From an uncultured Candidatus Saccharibacteria bacterium (GTDB taxonomy: Bacteria > Patescibacteriota > Saccharimonadia > Saccharimonadales > Saccharimonadaceae): a stretch of DNA of 13,868 bases. Position numbers and translations under genes: made by a program. The number at the start of each line of letters is the position of its first letter. Positions within the stretch are counted from its first letter, which is position 1. Location: positions 1-13,868 of the forward strand of contig CALIJB010000012.1 in the NCBI GenBank assembly GCA_938017675.1, in the 5' to 3' direction. This document shows, one piece after another, positions 12,926-13,868 of this stretch. The notes beneath the pieces are model-generated. The model was given only the letters and a program-made list of their open reading frames with translations. It was not told where the DNA came from and ran no database searches.

Positions 12926-13868
12926 CTACAATTTGAGATAACGGCGAGTAGCCAGTGTCGAGGAAATAATCCCAATCAACGAGCCTAGCAACATCATACT
13001 TAGCAGGACCAGCAGCAAATTATTTATCAGAAAGTGCGATGTAGCTACAGCAGCAATTCCATAAGCCTGTAATTTGCCAGAAATCGTCGCGAAAACCCCT
13101 ACCCCTATAGCGGTCGCTACAACCGCAGCAATACAACCATACACCATCGCTTCTACCAAAAACGGGCCGCGAATGAAGCTTTTATCAGCACCGATAAGCT
13201 TCATCATCTCGATCTCGCTTTTACGGTTGAATATTGCCATTCTAATGGTATTAAAAACAATCAACGAAGATATCACGACGAAGAGAACGCTCGCTGCCAA
13301 ACCGGCCCGCTGCGCAAAATCTGTCCAGCGGCCGATATTTTCGATAGCATCGCGCCGGTCGCCAGCAAACGACGGTTCGCGCTTATCATCGATAATTTTT
13401 TTGAGCGGCTTATTAGTTTTGACAAAATCACTAAGACTGTCGGTGTCATTGATATTCTCTAGATTAACGCGAATCACTGCTGGCATTTTATTGGCAGCTT
13501 GATTGAGGGCATCTAGTATATCTTGGTCGGCTTTGTTGTCTTCGGCGCTTTGTTGGCGCGCCTTTTCCGAGGAAACGAATTCAACGCGTTCGACATTATG
13601 CAGTTTGCGCAAATCAGTAATAATCGGTTTGGCCTGCTCTTCAGTGGTGCCCGTTTTGAGATAAATTGACATATCGACTTTTTTACTCAGCTCTGTTACC
13701 GAATCTGCCAAAATATTACGCGCCACCACCGTAGTAAAGATAATCAGTAACGTAATCGTCATCACCGCGGTAGCCGCAATCGTTAGCCAAGCATTACGAG
13801 TGAAATTATTGACACCGTAGCGGCACATTCGCACGAAAGTCAGCCATTTGCGCTGGCGGCTGCGCCTT
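12926..13868 (-). CDS. ftsX: Cell division protein FtsX, 5' end beyond right edge
   Basis: FtsX is the membrane part of the FtsE/FtsX ABC-type complex that activates wall hydrolases at the division site. Visible: a first transmembrane helix (after NNFTRNAWLTIAATAVMT), an extracytoplasmic domain of about 135 residues, then three C-terminal helices with the conserved motif MAIFNRKSEIEMMKLIGADK and a final TLATRRYLKL. The frame stays open to the window edge, giving basic residues RRSRQRKWLTFVRMCRYG before the usual start region. The in-frame GTG (13832-13834) and ATG (13826-13828) have no Shine-Dalgarno, so the true start is probably beyond the edge, where ftsE is also expected. It is followed after 75 nt by the CHAP hydrolase. 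Confidence 0.93.
   Translation of the reverse strand, partial: RRSRQRKWLTFVRMCRYGVNNFTRNAWLTIAATAVMTITLLIIFTTVVARNILADSVTELSKKVDMSIYLKTGTTEEQAKPIITDLRKLHNVERVEFVSSEKARQQSAEDNKADQDILDALNQAANKMPAVIRVNLENINDTDSLSDFVKTNKPLKKIIDDKREPSFAGDRRDAIENIGRWTDFAQRAGLAASVLFVVISSLIVFNTIRMAIFNRKSEIEMMKLIGADKSFIRGPFLVEAMVYGCIAAVVATAIGVGVFATISGKLQAYGIAAVATSHFLINNLLLVLLSMMLLGSLIGIISSTLATRRYLKL

Noticed and set aside
1..13868. Alternative genetic code (UGA read as Gly)
   Set aside because: UGA ends the kinase, regulator, xseA and xseB exactly at coupled start overlaps, so it functions as a stop.

Overview
The window reads as ordinary chromosome from a small-genome bacterium, most likely Candidatus Saccharibacteria (TM7, Patescibacteria/CPR). 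This is inferred from gene content and protein style: single-chain GlyRS, an unlinked rpmA, stand-alone REC-only regulators, an ftsX / coiled-coil CHAP hydrolase / S41 protease cluster, and a THUMP methyltransferase with an unusual motif IV. UGA is used as a stop codon in several genes, which argues against the UGA=Gly code of Gracilibacteria/SR1. No tRNA, rRNA, CRISPR array, IS element or phage gene was seen. No stretch over 300 bases lacks a gene.

Layout, left to right. (1) 1-3363, minus strand: a sensorless histidine kinase, a REC-only response regulator and recO joined by 4-nt ATGA overlaps, then glyS with its own promoter, then the 5' end of a SAP-like gene leaving the left edge. (2) 3414-6922, minus strand: a polytopic LPG-synthase/flippase-like membrane protein, xseA, xseB and a FAM173-like methyltransferase, all overlapping, followed by a separately promoted membrane-anchored protein of unknown function. 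(3) 6944-8518, plus strand: a Trm11-like THUMP methyltransferase and monocistronic rpmA (bL27). (4) 8564-10371, minus strand: an acidic, repeat-bearing protein of unknown function behind a perfect consensus promoter, and a second REC-only regulator. (5) 10411-13868, minus strand: ftsX (running off the right edge), a secreted coiled-coil CHAP peptidoglycan hydrolase and a PDZ/S41 carboxy-terminal processing protease, a cell-division and wall-remodelling cluster.

The most striking property is regulatory. Eight genes have a recognisable -10 box ending only 6-9 nt before the chosen start codon and no Shine-Dalgarno sequence, so they are probably transcribed as leaderless mRNAs. Several genes inside operons, plus rpmA and glyS, instead carry Shine-Dalgarno sequences. 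In one place a single 10-bp palindrome (6929-6938) supplies the -10 box for two divergent leaderless genes. The promoter positions also imply that three starts (flippase, CTP protease, CHAP hydrolase) are shorter than the longest open frame. No clearly new multi-gene system is evident; the best unknown is the 446-residue acidic repeat protein at 8564-9904.
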